From: Elusimicrobiota bacterium
Lineage (GTDB): Bacteria; Elusimicrobiota; Elusimicrobia; Elusimicrobiales; UBA9959
Direction: 5' to 3'
DNA: 37,735 nucleotides
Assembly: GCA_012517285.1 (NCBI GenBank)
Contig: JAAYVG010000050.1
Coordinates: 1 to 37,735, forward strand
The notes below the pieces were generated by a model. It worked only from the letters and a program-made list of their open reading frames with translations, was not told where the DNA came from and searched no databases. This document shows positions 7,831-16,899 of this stretch, one piece after another. The translations under genes were made by a program, and so were the position numbers. Numbering within the stretch: the first letter of the stretch is position 1; each line of letters begins with the position of its first letter.

Positions 7831-10800
7831 ATGGAGACCAAGTTTATACATCTTCACAATCACTCAGAGTATTCACTTCTGGATGGGATGCTCAGGATAA
7901 CTGATATAGATGGAAAACCATCAAGTTTTTTGGAAAGATTAAAAAAGCAGGGAATACCAGCAGTAGCGATGACTGATCACGGTAATATGTATGGTGCAAT
8001 ATCATTTTATAATAACGCTACAAAGATTGGTCTTAAACCTATAATAGGTTGTGAACTTTATATAACAGACGGTGACAGAAAAAACAAAAGCAAGGATTCA
8101 AATGTAAAAATTGGGCATCTTACAGCTCTTGTAAGAGATAACGAGGGGTACCAAAATCTTATAGAAATGCTTTCAATAGCTTTTTTAGAAGGATTTTATT
8201 ATCATCCGAGGGTGGACTTTGAGCTTATTGAAAAATATCATAAGGGGATAATTTTTCTATCAGGATGCTTGAACTCTCTTCTGTGTCAGCATATACTTGA
8301 TAATAATTTTGAAAAAGCGCTTGAAACAGCTGATAGATTCAAGAGTATATGTGGAAAAGAAAATTTTTATATTGAGCTTATGGACCATAATCTTCCTGAT
8401 GAAAAAAAGGTTTTAAGACCATTAGCTGATATTGCTCAAAAGCTTGATCTGAAGCTTGTCGCAACAAATGACTGCCATTACGAGTTCAAAGAGGACGCAT
8501 TTGCCCACGATGTTCATATATGTATATCCACAAACGCTAAACTGGATGATCAGAAAAGGATGAGGATGGAAACTGAGGAGCTTTATTTCAAATCTCAGGA
8601 TGAGATGATAAAGCTTTTCAGTGATTTTCCTGATGCGATTAAGAATACTGTTGAGATAGCAAATATGTGTAACTTCAAGCTTGAAAAGGGTAAGATATAT
8701 CTACCTGAATACAAAATCCCTGAGGAATATTTGAAGAGCAAGGGAAAGATTGAAGACCCGCAGTATGAATATTTAAGGGACTTGTGTTATGATGGACTCA
8801 AGAAAAAATTTAATGAGATTCCTGAGGAGTATTCTAAAAGACTTGATTTTGAGCTTGGAGTAATAAGGAATATGGGGTTTTCAAGCTATTTTCTAATAGT
8901 TATGGATTTTATTAAATACGCAAGGGAGCATAATGTTCCTGTTGGGCCTGGACGAGGTTCTGGTGCTGGGGCTCTTGTGTCCTATGCACTGAATATAACA
9001 ATGGTTGATCCATTGAAGCACAATCTTCTTTTTGAAAGGTTTTTAAACCCTTCAAGAAAGAGTATGCCTGATCTTGATATAGATTTTTCTGACAAGGGTA
9101 GAGAAGTGGTTGTAAACTATGTAAGGGAAAAATATGGTCATGATAATGTTACAAATATCATAACATATGGCAATATAATGGCAAAAACTGCAATAAAGGA
9201 TGTTGGTAGAGTATTGGGTTTTTCTGCCGCAGAGATGAACAAGCTCACCAAGATGATGAATGATTCAAATTTGGCTTCAGCAATGAATAATCCTGAAATA
9301 AAAAAAATTATAGATAGCAATGAAAAATATAAACAGCTTTTTGATGTTGCGTTAAAAGTTGAGGGTTTGAAAAGACAAACTGGAGTTCATGCTGCTGGAA
9401 AGGTTATAACCGATAAACCCGTATATAAGTATGTTCCTCTGGCACAGAGGGAAGGGATAACAACAACTCAGTATGACGGTGAGATTCTCACTGAGATGGG
9501 ACTTTTAAAAATCGATTTCCTCGGTCTAAGGACATTAAGCGTTATTCAGGATGCCGTGGATGAGATAAAGAAAAGCAATAATGATTTTGATCTTAATAAA
9601 ATTCCATTTGATGATGAGAAAACGTTTGATCTTCTCTGTGAGGGAAGAACAACTGGTGTGTTTCAGTTAGAAAGTGATGGTATGAAAAAGCTTGTTAAAA
9701 ATTTAAAGCCACGAGTTTTTTCTGACATATCGGCGTTGGTTGCACTTTACAGGCCAGGACCTATTGAGGCGGGAATGCTTGATTCTTTTGTTGCGAGGAA
9801 GCATGGCAGGGAAAAGATAGTCTATGACCATCCACTTCTTGAGGATATACTTAAAGATACATATGGAACAATAATTTATCAGGAACAGGTAATGGAGATT
9901 TCAAAGAGGCTTGCAGGATTTTCTCCTTCTGATGCTGATGGACTCAGAAAGGCTATGAGCAAAAAGATACCAGAGGCGATGGAAAAGATCAGAAAACAGT
10001 TCATAGAAGGTTGTGAAAAAAATAAAATTTCACAAAAGATTTCAACAAAGATATTTGATCAGATGTATAAGTTTGCAGGATATGGTTTTAACAAATCACA
10101 CTCTGTGGCATATGCAACTGTTGCATATCAGACAGCATATCTTAAAGCAAACTATCCACTTGAGTTTATGGTATCACTTCTTTCAAGCGAAATAGGTCAC
10201 AATGCAATAGGTTCAGACCAGAAAGAAAACAAGATGGTTACATATCTTGAGGAATCAAGGGATATGGGTTTTGATATATTAGGACCTGATGTAAATTTTT
10301 CATATCCGAAGTTTGAGATTGAAGATTTTAATGGGAAAAAGGCAATAAGATTTGGTTTTACAGCAATAAAAAATATTGGGGATAGCGTGGCAGAGGAGAT
10401 AGTTGCAGAAAGAGAAAAAAATGGTAAATACAAATCATTTAATGATTTTATATCAAGGAATAACTCAAAGCAATTAAATAAGAGGGTTATTGAATCACTT
10501 GCAAAGGCAGGTGCGTTTGATGAACTTTTTAATGAGAATGAGCTAACCAAAACACATAAAAGAACAAAGGCTATAAATATGAGCAACAGGGATGAGAAGG
10601 CATCAATACTTTCATACAACACAAATCTTCTTTTTGAAACAGAGGAGTCAAAGGTGTTGAGCGAACATGAAATTTTGAAGTATGAAAAAGATGTTTTAGG
10701 TTTTTATCTATCAGGAAATCCTCTTTTAAATTACAAAAAGATAATAAAGATGATTTCAAGCCATACCATAAAGGATATAATAGATGGAAAGTTTGAAGAA

Positions 10801-11319
10801 AATTTAAAGGTTACTTTGTGTGGAATAATTACATCCACACGACCAACAAAGACCAAAAAAAATGAGAATATGTGCAGGCTTGAAATAGAAGACCTTACAG
10901 AATCAATTGGTGTAACGATATTCCCAAGACAGTTTGAGCCATATAAGAATGCCATTGTAACTGATAACATAGTTGTAATAGATGGCAATATAAAATCATC
11001 TGATTTTACTGATAAGAAATATGAAATAATAGCTGATAGGATCTATGAAGTATCTGATTATATTGAAAAATTTTCAAAAAGTTTTATAATATTTTTTGAA
11101 GGCAAGGTTTTGATGGGAGAAGATCCCAAAGAACTGAAAGAGATAAAGAGATTGCTCGACGCTCATAAGGATACAGGAGGAGCAAAGGTTTATTTTGTTG
11201 TGAGCTCTATGAACGGACACAGCTATACTGTTGAAACATCAATACAGTTAAAGGTAACAAAGAATATATTAAAAAAAATAAAAGAGGTAATGGGGGATAA
11301 TTCATGGAGAATAAATTAA
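7831..11319 (+). CDS. dnaE: DNA polymerase III alpha subunit
   Basis: This is the replicative polymerase subunit. The 1162-aa length matches DnaE1-type enzymes. The PHP domain opens with FIHLHNHSEYSLLDG. The palm contains VGPGRGSGAGALVSYAL near residue 370 and the catalytic aspartates in PDLDIDFSD (D416 and D418). The fingers include GVHAAGKVI near 513 and FLGLRTLSVIQDA near 561; the YRPGPIEAGMLDSFVARKHG segment lies near 637. YGFNKSHSVAYATVAYQTAY near 750 precedes the helix-hairpin-helix tail. An OB-fold segment (KVTLCGIITSTRPTK) lies near 990. No gene directly upstream shares its transcript, and its promoter suggests a leaderless message. The last 16 bases overlap the following receiver gene. 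Confidence 0.98.
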   Translation: METKFIHLHNHSEYSLLDGMLRITDIDGKPSSFLERLKKQGIPAVAMTDHGNMYGAISFYNNATKIGLKPIIGCELYITDGDRKNKSKDSNVKIGHLTALVRDNEGYQNLIEMLSIAFLEGFYYHPRVDFELIEKYHKGIIFLSGCLNSLLCQHILDNNFEKALETADRFKSICGKENFYIELMDHNLPDEKKVLRPLADIAQKLDLKLVATNDCHYEFKEDAFAHDVHICISTNAKLDDQKRMRMETEELYFKSQDEMIKLFSDFPDAIKNTVEIANMCNFKLEKGKIYLPEYKIPEEYLKSKGKIEDPQYEYLRDLCYDGLKKKFNEIPEEYSKRLDFELGVIRNMGFSSYFLIVMDFIKYAREHNVPVGPGRGSGAGALVSYALNITMVDPLKHNLLFERFLNPSRKSMPDLDIDFSDKGREVVVNYVREKYGHDNVTNIITYGNIMAKTAIKDVGRVLGFSAAEMNKLTKMMNDSNLASAMNNPEIKKIIDSNEKYKQLFDVALKVEGLKRQTGVHAAGKVITDKPVYKYVPLAQREGITTTQYDGEILTEMGLLKIDFLGLRTLSVIQDAVDEIKKSNNDFDLNKIPFDDEKTFDLLCEGRTTGVFQLESDGMKKLVKNLKPRVFSDISALVALYRPGPIEAGMLDSFVARKHGREKIVYDHPLLEDILKDTYGTIIYQEQVMEISKRLAGFSPSDADGLRKAMSKKIPEAMEKIRKQFIEGCEKNKISQKISTKIFDQMYKFAGYGFNKSHSVAYATVAYQTAYLKANYPLEFMVSLLSSEIGHNAIGSDQKENKMVTYLEESRDMGFDILGPDVNFSYPKFEIEDFNGKKAIRFGFTAIKNIGDSVAEEIVAEREKNGKYKSFNDFISRNNSKQLNKRVIESLAKAGAFDELFNENELTKTHKRTKAINMSNRDEKASILSYNTNLLFETEESKVLSEHEILKYEKDVLGFYLSGNPLLNYKKIIKMISSHTIKDIIDGKFEENLKVTLCGIITSTRPTKTKKNENMCRLEIEDLTESIGVTIFPRQFEPYKNAIVTDNIVVIDGNIKSSDFTDKKYEIIADRIYEVSDYIEKFSKSFIIFFEGKVLMGEDPKELKEIKRLLDAHKDTGGAKVYFVVSSMNGHSYTVETSIQLKVTKNILKKIKEVMGDNSWRIN

Positions 11320-11699
11320 AAATACTTATAGCAGATGATGATGCAGATATATCAGAATTACTATCAAACTTTTTAGCATCAAAAGGCCATAGCTGTGATG
11401 TAGTAAACAACGGCAAGGATGCTATATTAAAGGTAAGAAACAATGAATATGACCTTCTTCTTCTTGATGTGATAATGCCATATATGGATGGATATCACGT
11501 TGCATATGAGATAACAAACAACCTTGAAAATCCACCTATTATAATAATTCTTACATCAAGGGATATTCAGTTTGAGAAACCGATAGCAAAGATGAGTGGA
11601 GCATATGATATAATACAGAAACCTTTTAAGCTTGATATGCTTATCTCGGTTATAGAAAACGCTTTTAAATCTAAGGATAAAAACAAACAGGAGGAATGA
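11304..11699 (+). CDS. single-domain response regulator (CheY-like)
   Basis: The 131-aa product is a lone receiver domain: acidic pocket ADDDAD at residues 10-15, phospho-acceptor D55 in LLLLDVIMP, Thr in IILTSRD near 84 and Lys in IIQKPFK near 107. There is no DNA-binding or enzymatic output domain, so it would act by protein contact. Its start overlaps the end of dnaE by 16 bases, and a GGGGG ribosome site lies inside the dnaE coding sequence, so the two are translationally linked. No histidine kinase is visible in the window. The gene ends one base before the Kbl/BioF-type gene, with a GGAGG ribosome site for that gene inside its 3' end. Confidence 0.9.
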   Translation: MENKLKILIADDDADISELLSNFLASKGHSCDVVNNGKDAILKVRNNEYDLLLLDVIMPYMDGYHVAYEITNNLENPPIIIILTSRDIQFEKPIAKMSGAYDIIQKPFKLDMLISVIENAFKSKDKNKQEE

Positions 11700-11700
11700 T

Positions 11701-12906
11701 ATGATAGATAAAAATGTTAAAAGAAAGTTAGCGTTTCTTGATGAGGAGATAAAGACATTAAAAAAGGAAGACAGATTTATAAAACCGAGGGTTTTACACT
11801 CTGCCCAAAAGCCAGTTTCAATAATAGACGGGAAAAAGGTTGTAAACCTTACATCAAATAACTATTTAGCGATGGCAGATAACCCAGCAGTCAAAAAAGC
11901 TGCGATAGATGCTATAAACAAGTATGGAGTTGGAAGTGCAGCTGTCAGAACAATAATAGGAACAATGAAGATACATAAGGAACTCGAGGAAAAATTTGCA
12001 AGATTTAAAAAAACTGAGGATTCAATACTCTTTCAATCGGGATTTACAACAAACGTAGCAGTCTGTCAGTCACTTATGACGAGCGAGGAATATCTGCTGA
12101 TATCGGATGAGCTAAACCACGCATCAATAATAGATGGAGCAAGGCTGGCCAAGTCTCCGAGAAAGATATACAAACACAAGGATATGAATAATTTAAGAGA
12201 AATATTAGAAAGCCCTGAGTCAAAAAAGGCAAAGAGAAAGCTTATAGTGACCGATGGAGTATTCTCCATGGACGGTGATATCACACCGCTACCAGAAATC
12301 GTGGAGCTGGCAAACAAGTATGATGCTATGGTTATGGTTGATGATGCTCATGCAAGTGGTGTTATAGGCAAGCAAGGAAGAGGAACGGTAAATCATTATG
12401 GGCTTGATGGCAAGGTTGAGATACAGATAGGCACTCTTTCAAAGGCTTTTGCTGCTGTTGGTGGTTATGCTGCAACAACAAAAAATATGACAGCATACCT
12501 CGGTTCTGTTGCAAGACCATTTCTTTTTTCAAGTTCACAACCACCATCAGTTGCTGCAACATGTATAAAGATACTTGATATACTTTTAAAGGAACCAAAA
12601 TATTTGAAACAACTGTGGGACAATACAAACTTTTTTAAGGAAGAACTTAAAAAAGCAGGTTTTGATACAGGAGAAAGCGTAACACCAATAACCCCTGTTA
12701 TGGTTGGTGACAGCTCAAAGGCTATCAAGTTTTCTAATATGCTTTTTGACGAGGGAGTGTTTTCACTTTATATAGTTTATCCTACAGTTCCTAAAGGAAA
12801 GGAAAGGCTTAGAGCAATTGTAACAGCAGGACACACTATAAAAGACTTAGAGTTTGCTGTTTCAAAGTTTATTAAGGTTGGAAGAAAATTAGGAATAATA
12901 AATTAA
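11701..12906 (+). CDS. pyridoxal-phosphate alpha-oxoamine synthase (Kbl/BioF family)
   Basis: The 401-aa protein belongs to the fold-type I family that condenses an amino acid with an acyl-CoA (glycine C-acetyltransferase, 8-amino-7-oxononanoate synthase, serine palmitoyltransferase). Visible landmarks are the NLTSNNYLAMAD segment near residue 50, GVGSAAVRTIIGT near 78, DDAHASGVIGKQGRG near 215 and the cofactor Lys248 in IGTLSKAFAAVGGY. The sequence does not let me choose between a threonine-catabolic Kbl and a biotin-type BioF; no tdh or bio genes are adjacent. The overall form (starting LDEEIKTLKKEDRFIKPRVL) is that of the Kbl-like group. Confidence 0.88.
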   Translation: MIDKNVKRKLAFLDEEIKTLKKEDRFIKPRVLHSAQKPVSIIDGKKVVNLTSNNYLAMADNPAVKKAAIDAINKYGVGSAAVRTIIGTMKIHKELEEKFARFKKTEDSILFQSGFTTNVAVCQSLMTSEEYLLISDELNHASIIDGARLAKSPRKIYKHKDMNNLREILESPESKKAKRKLIVTDGVFSMDGDITPLPEIVELANKYDAMVMVDDAHASGVIGKQGRGTVNHYGLDGKVEIQIGTLSKAFAAVGGYAATTKNMTAYLGSVARPFLFSSSQPPSVAATCIKILDILLKEPKYLKQLWDNTNFFKEELKKAGFDTGESVTPITPVMVGDSSKAIKFSNMLFDEGVFSLYIVYPTVPKGKERLRAIVTAGHTIKDLEFAVSKFIKVGRKLGIIN

Positions 12907-12934
12907 TTAATTAAAATAAAAGTAGTAATGATTG

Positions 12935-13231
12935 ATGGATATTGGAAAAAAGATTAATGATATTAAAGCAATATTAATAAAGGAAATTGACCCAGATATA
13001 ATTATTTTGTTTGGTTCAAGAGCAAATGGAAAATCAAGAAATGGTTCTGATATAGATTTAGCTATTAAAACAAATCAAACAATCAGCTTTAGAAAGGAGA
13101 GAAAGCTAAGGGAAAAATTGGATGAAGCAGGAGGTATTTATTCTATTGATTTAATTTTTACTGATAGAGTTTCGAAAAAATTTCTTAAAAATATTAAAGG
13201 GTATGGAAAGGTGATATATGAAAAAAAATGA
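12935..13231 (+). CDS. MNT-type nucleotidyltransferase (antitoxin of MNT/HEPN pair)
   Basis: The 98-aa protein has the minimal nucleotidyltransferase signature FGSRANGKSRNGSDIDLAI, with the GS motif and the paired aspartates DID, and a third aspartate in SIDLIF. In characterised MNT/HEPN pairs this component transfers AMP to the toxin and blocks it. The ATG at 12935 is preferred; a TTG directly before it is also possible. The downstream HEPN gene overlaps it by 14 bases. The cassette lies between housekeeping genes without visible insertion-sequence ends. Confidence 0.85.
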   Translation: MDIGKKINDIKAILIKEIDPDIIILFGSRANGKSRNGSDIDLAIKTNQTISFRKERKLREKLDEAGGIYSIDLIFTDRVSKKFLKNIKGYGKVIYEKK

Positions 13232-13610
13232 AGTTTTATTAGCGATTGAAAACTTTAAAAAAGCATTTTTATCATTAAAAAAGGGGGCGAAAACTGCCAA
13301 AAATGATCTTGAAAGAGATGGTGTTGTACAAAGATTTGAGTTTAGCTTTGAATTGTTTTGGAAAACATTAAAGATAATATTAGAATTTCATGGCAAAAAT
13401 GCTGATAGTCCAAGAATGGCTATAAAAGAGGCAGTTAGATCAAACTTCCTTGTTGATGACGAGGTATATTTAGATATGCTTGAAGATAGGAATAGGACTT
13501 CTCATATATATGATGAAAGTGTTTCCAAAGAAATATTTGATAGAATAAAAAAATTTTATATACCAGCTTTTGAAGCTTTTTTAAAGAATATAGGCAAGAT
13601 CAGTAATTAG
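13218..13610 (+). CDS. HEPN-superfamily protein (HI0074 / nucleotidyltransferase substrate-binding type)
   Basis: The 130-aa helical protein contains FEFSFELFWKTLKIIL near residue 40 and LDMLEDRNRTSHIYDE near 85, the signature of the HI0074-like group. R91-x4-H96 (RNRTSH) is the RxxxxH motif that forms the RNase site in active HEPN toxins. It pairs with the MNT gene upstream (14-base overlap). The pair may act as a toxin-antitoxin module or a defence module; no other defence genes adjoin it. A degenerate simple-repeat tract follows before the IspH fusion gene. Confidence 0.85.
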   Translation: MKKNEVLLAIENFKKAFLSLKKGAKTAKNDLERDGVVQRFEFSFELFWKTLKIILEFHGKNADSPRMAIKEAVRSNFLVDDEVYLDMLEDRNRTSHIYDESVSKEIFDRIKKFYIPAFEAFLKNIGKISN

Positions 13611-13647
13611 ATGAAATAGGAAAAATAGATTTTTTTACTTCTTTTTT

Positions 13648-13680
13648 TCTGAGCTCTGATTTCTGTCACCTGACCTCTGT
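13648..13680. repeat. degenerate heptamer-type repeat tract
   Basis: Consecutive imperfect units of the type TCTGATT, CTGTCAC and CTGACCT lie just upstream of the IspH fusion gene. A very similar string occurs at about 36988-37017 and a related one at 4701-4735, all in intergenic DNA. Confidence 0.55.
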
Positions 13681-13687
13681 CTTAAAT

Positions 13688-15334
13688 ATGAAAATCATAA
13701 TTGCAAAAAATGCAGGATTCTGTCCCGGTGTTAATAACGCTATAAATAAGGTTATAGAACTATCTGAACATTCAACAAAAAAAATATATACATTAGGACA
13801 GTTAATACATAATAATGATGTTATAAAAAATTTAGAGGAAAGAGGAATAGTTGCAGTTAATAGTATAAGCGAGATAAATGATATAAAAACCTCAATACTT
13901 GTTATAAGAGCACACGGGATACCTCCAGAACTTGAAGAGAAGATAAAAGAATCGGGCATTGAATACGTGGATGCGACATGTCCACTTGTTAAAAATGCAC
14001 ATAGGATTATAAAAGAATACTCAGAAAAAGGATATACAACAATAATTCTTGGTGATAAAGAACATGCTGAGGTAATCGGACTTAAAGGTTATGCAGGCGA
14101 TAATTGCTTTGTTATCAGCTCTGTTGAGGAAGCAGAAAAGCTACCTGACATAGAAAAAGCAAACCTTGTTTCTCAAACGACTCAGGAGGAAGAGCTTTTT
14201 GAAAGGGTTGTAAATATTTTAACACCAAAGATAAAAGAATTAATAATTTCTAACACAATATGTACACCAACAAAACTGAGGCAGAAAGAGACAATAGAAT
14301 TTTCAAAGATTGCAGATATTGTTGTTGTTATAGGTGGAAAGCACTCAGCAAACACTCAAAGACTGTATCAGATATGTAAGGATATGTCAAAGGAAGCAGT
14401 TCTTGTGGAAAATGAGAATGATATAACCGATGACCTTTTTAAGGATAAAAATACTGTATTTATAACAGCCGGAGCATCGACGCCGGCTTGGCTCATATCT
14501 GGTGTGGAGAAAAAAATAAGGGGGATTATATACAAAGAAAATATATTTAGAAAATTTTTTAAGTTTATAGTGGCTTCAGGCATATTTACAGGCTTTGCCG
14601 CTCTCGGACTTATATCTGTGGTTTATAAATCATTTAAAACAAGCCCTGATATAAAATTTGCAATATCTCTTTCTCTTGTCCTTATGGCAGCACACATAAT
14701 AAACAGGAGCTCTGAAAAAGAGGCTAATGAGAACAACTTTAGAAAAACAATTTTCTTGAAGTATAACAGAGAGATAAGATATATTGCATATATATCAATC
14801 ATACTCTCCATATTATTATCATTGAACAGTGGAATACTTTACACCATATTAATACTGCTTTTTGCTCTGCCAGCAATGGTATATCGGAAAATTAAAAAAA
14901 GTTTAAAGATCTCAGCCATAAAGGACATATTTATCACACTCGGATGGGTTTATATAATCTGTTTCATACCGGCGATAAGCTTACACAAGCTTAGCTCACC
15001 CATCTTTTACTCAAACATATTGCTTATTTTTACAGCATCGCTTATAAGGAATATATTTATAGGCATACTCCAGAAAAAGAATGATATGATCATAACAAAT
15101 GAATACATATACTTCTGTCTGGGTGAGAAAAGAACATTCAAGCTTCTTTATATTATTTTATTAGTTTTACTCTTTATTTCGATACCTTACTGTAGATATT
15201 TTTCAATACCGATCTTATTCCTTCCAGTTTATTATTTTATAATGATATTTATGATGAAAAAAGGAAAATCTCCTGATATAATACTATCAGAGTTCTTGAT
15301 AGAACTTCCATTTTTTGCTATTATATTAGTCTGA
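13688..15334 (+). CDS. ispH: 4-hydroxy-3-methylbut-2-enyl diphosphate reductase fused to a UbiA-like membrane domain with lost Asp motifs
   Basis: IspH makes IPP and DMAPP in the last MEP step using a [4Fe-4S] cluster. Residues 1-285 are a complete IspH: Cys12 in GFCPGV, Cys98 in DATCPLV, Cys192 in NTICTPTKLRQ, RAHGIPP near 76 and KHSANTQRLYQIC near 220. Ordinary IspH stops near here; this protein continues for about 260 residues with roughly eight hydrophobic segments. Their layout resembles UbiA prenyltransferases, but the first Asp motif position (NDxxDxxxD) reads N339-RSSEKEA-N347 and the second (RDxxDxxxD) reads R454-N-IFIGIL-Q462. The GxKTLPxxxG-type tail survives as IITNEYIYFCLGEKRT. 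So the C-terminal domain is probably a non-catalytic membrane or prenyl-binding module. The UbiA assignment is my inference from pattern. Confidence 0.9.
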   Translation: MKIIIAKNAGFCPGVNNAINKVIELSEHSTKKIYTLGQLIHNNDVIKNLEERGIVAVNSISEINDIKTSILVIRAHGIPPELEEKIKESGIEYVDATCPLVKNAHRIIKEYSEKGYTTIILGDKEHAEVIGLKGYAGDNCFVISSVEEAEKLPDIEKANLVSQTTQEEELFERVVNILTPKIKELIISNTICTPTKLRQKETIEFSKIADIVVVIGGKHSANTQRLYQICKDMSKEAVLVENENDITDDLFKDKNTVFITAGASTPAWLISGVEKKIRGIIYKENIFRKFFKFIVASGIFTGFAALGLISVVYKSFKTSPDIKFAISLSLVLMAAHIINRSSEKEANENNFRKTIFLKYNREIRYIAYISIILSILLSLNSGILYTILILLFALPAMVYRKIKKSLKISAIKDIFITLGWVYIICFIPAISLHKLSSPIFYSNILLIFTASLIRNIFIGILQKKNDMIITNEYIYFCLGEKRTFKLLYIILLVLLFISIPYCRYFSIPILFLPVYYFIMIFMMKKGKSPDIILSEFLIELPFFAIILV

Positions 15335-15465
15335 CTTATAAAAAATTAAGATTAACTAATTGCGAAGTCGGTGTTTTTTTTGGTAAAATTTCATTAAAGC
15401 TTTGATTGCTGATGAAAGATACTGAAGAGATTTGAATTTATTTACAGCTTATATAAGAGGTATAT

Positions 15466-16899
15466 ATGGACAAAACGGTTTTGTTAGCAGTTCTCGTTCC
15501 TGTTATCGGTGCTTTTACAATCCCATTATTTAACAGGATATCCAAGGATCTAAGAAATGTTATGGCTGTGGTCATAGCAGCTTCAACCTTTATATTCAAC
15601 GTAGTACTGATGCAAAATGCCTTTCTGGACGGGATAAGATATGTCGTTTCGTTTCCATTAGGTTTTGATTTCATACTAAAGTTAGATCCTCTATCAGCAT
15701 TTATGGCAACTGTATCATCGCTTATCAGCCTTGTTATAGTTATATATTCTCTTGATTATATATCTCACTATGAGAATCAGACAGAATACTACACAATGGT
15801 CATATTTTTTATGGGCTCAATGATGGGGCTTGTTTATTCTGACAATCTTATATGGATGTACACATTCTGGGAACTGACAGGCTTTGCATCATGGAGGCTT
15901 GTTGGATTTTTTAGGGGCGATAAAGAAATAGCAAAGGCTAACAAGACGGTGCTTGTTACATTTTTTGGTGCAGTTTTGATGCTTATAGGAATAATAGATA
16001 TCTATATGACCCAAGGAACTGTTGTAATATCCGAACTCAAAGCAAAGGAGATAACATTTCTTCCAGCAACACTCATCCTTTGCGGAATATTTTCAAAATC
16101 TGCTATACTACCATTTTCGACATGGCTACCAGACGCTGGTGTTGCCCCATCAACTGTTACCTCACTGCTCCATGCCGCAGTGCTTGTCAAAATAGGAACG
16201 TTCGTATATGCAAAGCTTTTTGGAACAATTTTTATAGTTCCTGAAAGCTTTAGCTATATGGTCCTTATAATAACTGGCATCACTGCCCTTGTCGCAGGAG
16301 GAGCAGCTCTTATAGAAACAGATATGAAAAGGATCATTGCATACTCCACCATAAGTCAGCTTTCATTCATATTCTTGGGGCTTGCAAGCGGCTCAAAATT
16401 AGCATTTGCCGGAGCACTTGTTTACATACTGATGCACAGCATAGCAAAGGGCTCCCTATTCCTCTGTGCAGGTATAGTTGAGCAAAAGACCCATACCAAG
16501 GATATAACGAAGATGGGTGGACTTGTAAAATCAATGCCACTGACAGCATTAGCATTTGCTCTATCAGCATTCTCTGTTATGGGACTGCCACCGTTTGGCG
16601 GTTTTTTTGGTAAGTTTTTTGTGTTCAAGGGTGCTATAGAAACAAATGATATCATCGTTTCAATACTCTTCTTTATAGGTGCAATCCTCACAATGCTCTA
16701 CCTTTCAAGACTGTTTTATAAAATATTCCTTGGAAGCGAAAAACCAAATATGCCCCGCGAGGGTTCATCAACAATGGTTGCATCAGTCCTCTTCCTTGCG
16801 TTCCTGGGGCTTGTGCTTGGTATATTGATAACATATCCATTTGACTATGCAAGCATAACAACCGAAACAATGTATATGATGGGGGTAAACATACAATGA
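15466..16899 (+). CDS. antiporter-like subunit 1 (NuoL/M, HyfB type) of energy-converting hydrogenase
   Basis: The 477-aa polytopic protein of the proton-conducting transporter family has about 14 hydrophobic segments. It contains LDPLSAFMATVSSLI near residue 68, the glutamate of FWELTGFASWRLVGFF near 130, and the buried lysine of FSKSAILPFSTWLPDAG near 207, followed by VTSLLHAAVLVKIG. These Glu and Lys residues carry protons in complex I antiporter-like subunits. The protein lacks the long C-terminal lateral helix of NuoL. It is the first gene of the eleven-gene operon, with an AGAGG ribosome site, and its stop overlaps the next start (ATGA). The 130-bp gap upstream has no clear promoter. 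Confidence 0.9.
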   Translation: MDKTVLLAVLVPVIGAFTIPLFNRISKDLRNVMAVVIAASTFIFNVVLMQNAFLDGIRYVVSFPLGFDFILKLDPLSAFMATVSSLISLVIVIYSLDYISHYENQTEYYTMVIFFMGSMMGLVYSDNLIWMYTFWELTGFASWRLVGFFRGDKEIAKANKTVLVTFFGAVLMLIGIIDIYMTQGTVVISELKAKEITFLPATLILCGIFSKSAILPFSTWLPDAGVAPSTVTSLLHAAVLVKIGTFVYAKLFGTIFIVPESFSYMVLIITGITALVAGGAALIETDMKRIIAYSTISQLSFIFLGLASGSKLAFAGALVYILMHSIAKGSLFLCAGIVEQKTHTKDITKMGGLVKSMPLTALAFALSAFSVMGLPPFGGFFGKFFVFKGAIETNDIIVSILFFIGAILTMLYLSRLFYKIFLGSEKPNMPREGSSTMVASVLFLAFLGLVLGILITYPFDYASITTETMYMMGVNIQ

